DNA of 64,000 bases from JAVVHH01 sp964613945 (GTDB lineage Bacteria; Pseudomonadota; Alphaproteobacteria; Acetobacterales; Acetobacteraceae), in the NCBI GenBank assembly GCA_964613945.1, contig CAZTJC010000010.1, positions 1 through 64,000 on the forward strand, in the 5' to 3' direction. This document shows positions 62,562-64,000 of this stretch, in pieces. Position 1 is the first letter of the stretch, and each line of letters starts with the position of its first letter. Both the position numbers and the translations under genes were made by a program. The notes beneath the pieces were generated by a model. It was not told the origin of the DNA. It did no database searches and saw nothing but the letters and a program-made list of their open reading frames with translations.

Positions 62562-63580
62562 TGAGTGCCGGGATGGACAACGCCGTCCTCAGGCGTCGGC
62601 GGACTGAGCGGTGGCTCGGGCTGGCCTTGCTCATCGTGGTCGCGCTGCTGCCGCTGGCCGTGACCGGGCAGTACTGGCGTGGGCTGATCGTGCTGGTGCT
62701 GCTGTATGCCGGGTTGGCGCAGGGATGGAACGTCCTTGGTGGCTATTGCGGGCAGATCTCGCTGGGGCACGCGCTGTATTTCGGCATCGGCGCTTACACG
62801 TCGTCAATCCTGTTCACCCGATACGGCGTGCCGCCGACGCTGGGCCTCGTTCCGGGTGCGGCGCTGGCGGCCGGGGCGGCCCTGCTGGTGGGTTGGCCGT
62901 GCTTCCGCTTGTCGGGGCATTACTATGCCATCGCCACCCTGGTCTTCGGGCTGATCGCGGCGCTGCTGGTGCAGAACTGGGAGTTCGTCAACGCGGCGAT
63001 GGGCATCACCATCCCGTTCCGCACCGAAAGCTGGCTCAACCTCGAATTCCGCACCGCCGTGCTGCCATTCCATTACGCGATGCTCGCCTATGCCGCGCTG
63101 GCCTGGCTGGTGGCCTATCTCGTCGAGGGTTCGCGCTGGGGTTATTACTGGCGCGCGGTGAAGGACGATCCGGAGGCGGCGCGCAGCCTCGGCGTGCGCG
63201 TGTTCCCGAGCAAGATGGCCGCTGCCGCCATCTCCGGCGCCATCACCGCAGTCGGCGGTTCGCTGTATGCGCAATATGTCGGCTTCATCGACCCGGAGAG
63301 CACGTTCGCGCTGTCGCTCTCGGTGCTGATCGCGCTGCCGGCGGTGGCGGGCGGGGTCGGCACGCTGTGGGGGCCATTGCTGGGCGCGGCGGTGCTGATC
63401 CCGGTACAGCAGCTTTCCGTCGCCTGGTTCGGCGCGGCCGGCGGCGGCATTCAGCTGATGATCTACGGCGCGCTCATCGTCGTACTGGCGTTGGCGCGGC
63501 CGCAGGGGCTGGTCAGCCTGTTTGGCGTTCGCAGCCAAGCCGGCGGGGAGGTCGCGCCAAGTGACACGGTCGATGCCTGA
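62561..63580 (+). CDS. LivM-type ABC permease
   Basis: A 339-residue inner-membrane permease. The LivM signature is AQGWNVLGGYCGQISLGHALYFGIGAYTSS; LSGHYYAIATLVFGLIAALLVQNWEF lies mid-protein; WRAVKDDPEAARSLGVRVFPSK is the contact loop. The start is the ATG at 62561; a GTG one codon earlier is possible. Overlaps the ATPase gene at its 3' end. Confidence 0.94.
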   Translation: MSAGMDNAVLRRRRTERWLGLALLIVVALLPLAVTGQYWRGLIVLVLLYAGLAQGWNVLGGYCGQISLGHALYFGIGAYTSSILFTRYGVPPTLGLVPGAALAAGAALLVGWPCFRLSGHYYAIATLVFGLIAALLVQNWEFVNAAMGITIPFRTESWLNLEFRTAVLPFHYAMLAYAALAWLVAYLVEGSRWGYYWRAVKDDPEAARSLGVRVFPSKMAAAAISGAITAVGGSLYAQYVGFIDPESTFALSLSVLIALPAVAGGVGTLWGPLLGAAVLIPVQQLSVAWFGAAGGGIQLMIYGALIVVLALARPQGLVSLFGVRSQAGGEVAPSDTVDA

Positions 63581-64000
63581 GCCGATCCTGAAGATCCGCA
63601 ACGTCAGCAAATCCTTCGGTGGCGTCGCGGCCAACGTCGACATCAGCTTCGACGTGCAACCCGGCGAGATCCTCGGCCTCATCGGCCCCAACGGCGCCGG
63701 CAAGAGTAGCCTGTTCAACTCCATCTCCGGCGCCGTCACCCCCGACAAGGGCGAAGTGCTCCTGGATGGTAAACGCATCTCCGGCCTCGGCCCGGTCGCC
63801 GCCGCCAACGCCGGCATCGCCCGTACCTTTCAGGTGGTCCGCAGCTTCGACTCCATGACCGTGCTCGAGAACGTCATGGTCGGCGGCTTCCTGCGTCACC
63901 CGACCAGCCGCGCCGCCATGGACCGCGCCCGCGAGGTGCTCACCTTTTGCGGCTTGGCCAAGCGCATCGACAGCCCGGCGCACAGCCTCACGCCGCCGGA
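63561..64000 (+). CDS. LivG-type ABC transporter ATP-binding protein (partial)
   Basis: The N-terminal about 146 residues of an ABC ATPase cut by the window end. It has Walker A GPNGAGKSS and the LivG-type ARTFQVVRSFDSMTVLENV region with GGFLRHP after it. The signature, Walker B and H-loop would lie beyond the window. The GTG at 63561 is preferred because GGGGAGG lies 9 bases upstream; the ATG at 63573 (MPEPILKIRNVSKSFGG) is the alternative. Overlaps the LivM-type gene by 20 bases. A livF partner is expected just outside. Confidence 0.92.
   Translation, partial: MTRSMPEPILKIRNVSKSFGGVAANVDISFDVQPGEILGLIGPNGAGKSSLFNSISGAVTPDKGEVLLDGKRISGLGPVAAANAGIARTFQVVRSFDSMTVLENVMVGGFLRHPTSRAAMDRAREVLTFCGLAKRIDSPAHSLTPP

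Overview
The window is high-GC, gene-dense DNA from an alphaproteobacterium. The gene content suggests Rhodospirillales, possibly Acetobacteraceae: many ABC uptake systems with Tat or Sec signals, alphaproteobacterial-style overlapping operons, and an AppA-type BLUF photoreceptor. Taxonomy is inferred from content only. The sequence is a draft or metagenome scaffold with four 100-N gaps. Three gaps are flanked by exact 55-bp duplications of the contig ends. Collapsing one copy plus the Ns (155 bp) restores the reading frame of both genes they interrupt. The fourth gap, at 38159-38258, hides real missing sequence.

Layout. (1) 1-7.0 kb: a dipeptide/oligopeptide-type ABC system, with two permeases and a fused double ATPase on the minus strand, and a divergent binding protein followed by a D-2-hydroxyacid dehydrogenase. 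(2) 7.0-11.1 kb: a Ugp-like glycerophosphodiester or sugar ABC system with two permeases and a binding protein but no ATPase, ending in a GpdQ-like metallophosphodiesterase. (3) 11.4-15.2 kb: ssuCBAD, alkanesulfonate uptake and desulfonation. (4) 15.2-16.8 kb: KDG kinase and KDPG aldolase. (5) 16.9-18.5 kb: a cobalamin riboswitch leading into a BLUF plus cobalamin-binding-like photoreceptor gene, the most striking item in the window. (6) 18.6-25.4 kb: a transglutaminase-like protease and a tripartite RND efflux operon. (7) 25.6-44.3 kb: a large catabolic island built around a GntR/HutC regulator. Five genes run left (LeuC/LeuD-type hydro-lyase, Asp/Glu racemase homolog, allantoinase/hydantoinase, N-carbamoyl amidase). 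Eleven run right (gntR, a complete Liv-type transporter, an isocitrate lyase/PEP mutase-family lyase, HyuB, HyuA, an isochorismatase-like protein, a fumarate reductase-like flavoprotein). Almost all start and stop codons overlap. (8) 44.2-48.7 kb: a Pls-type (epsilon-polylysine synthetase-like) membrane NRPS with its own phosphopantetheinyl transferase. (9) 48.9-56.3 kb: a second peptide/opine-type ABC operon carrying an SDR and a DadA-like oxidoreductase. (10) 56.5-60.3 kb: a MEPMKP-repeat protein, a sarcosine/N-methyl amino acid oxidase, a photolyase-family flavoprotein lacking the usual N-terminal domain, and a DUF3750-like protein. (11) 60.4-64 kb: a second Liv-type transporter, cut by the window end.

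The overall picture is an oligotrophic scavenger of organic nitrogen, sulfur and phosphorus (cyclic ureides or imides, sulfonates, glycerophosphodiesters, peptides or opines) that also links light sensing with cobalamin status. Substrates of the transporters and of the 25.6-44.3 kb island are inferred from gene neighbours and are not shown by the sequence itself.
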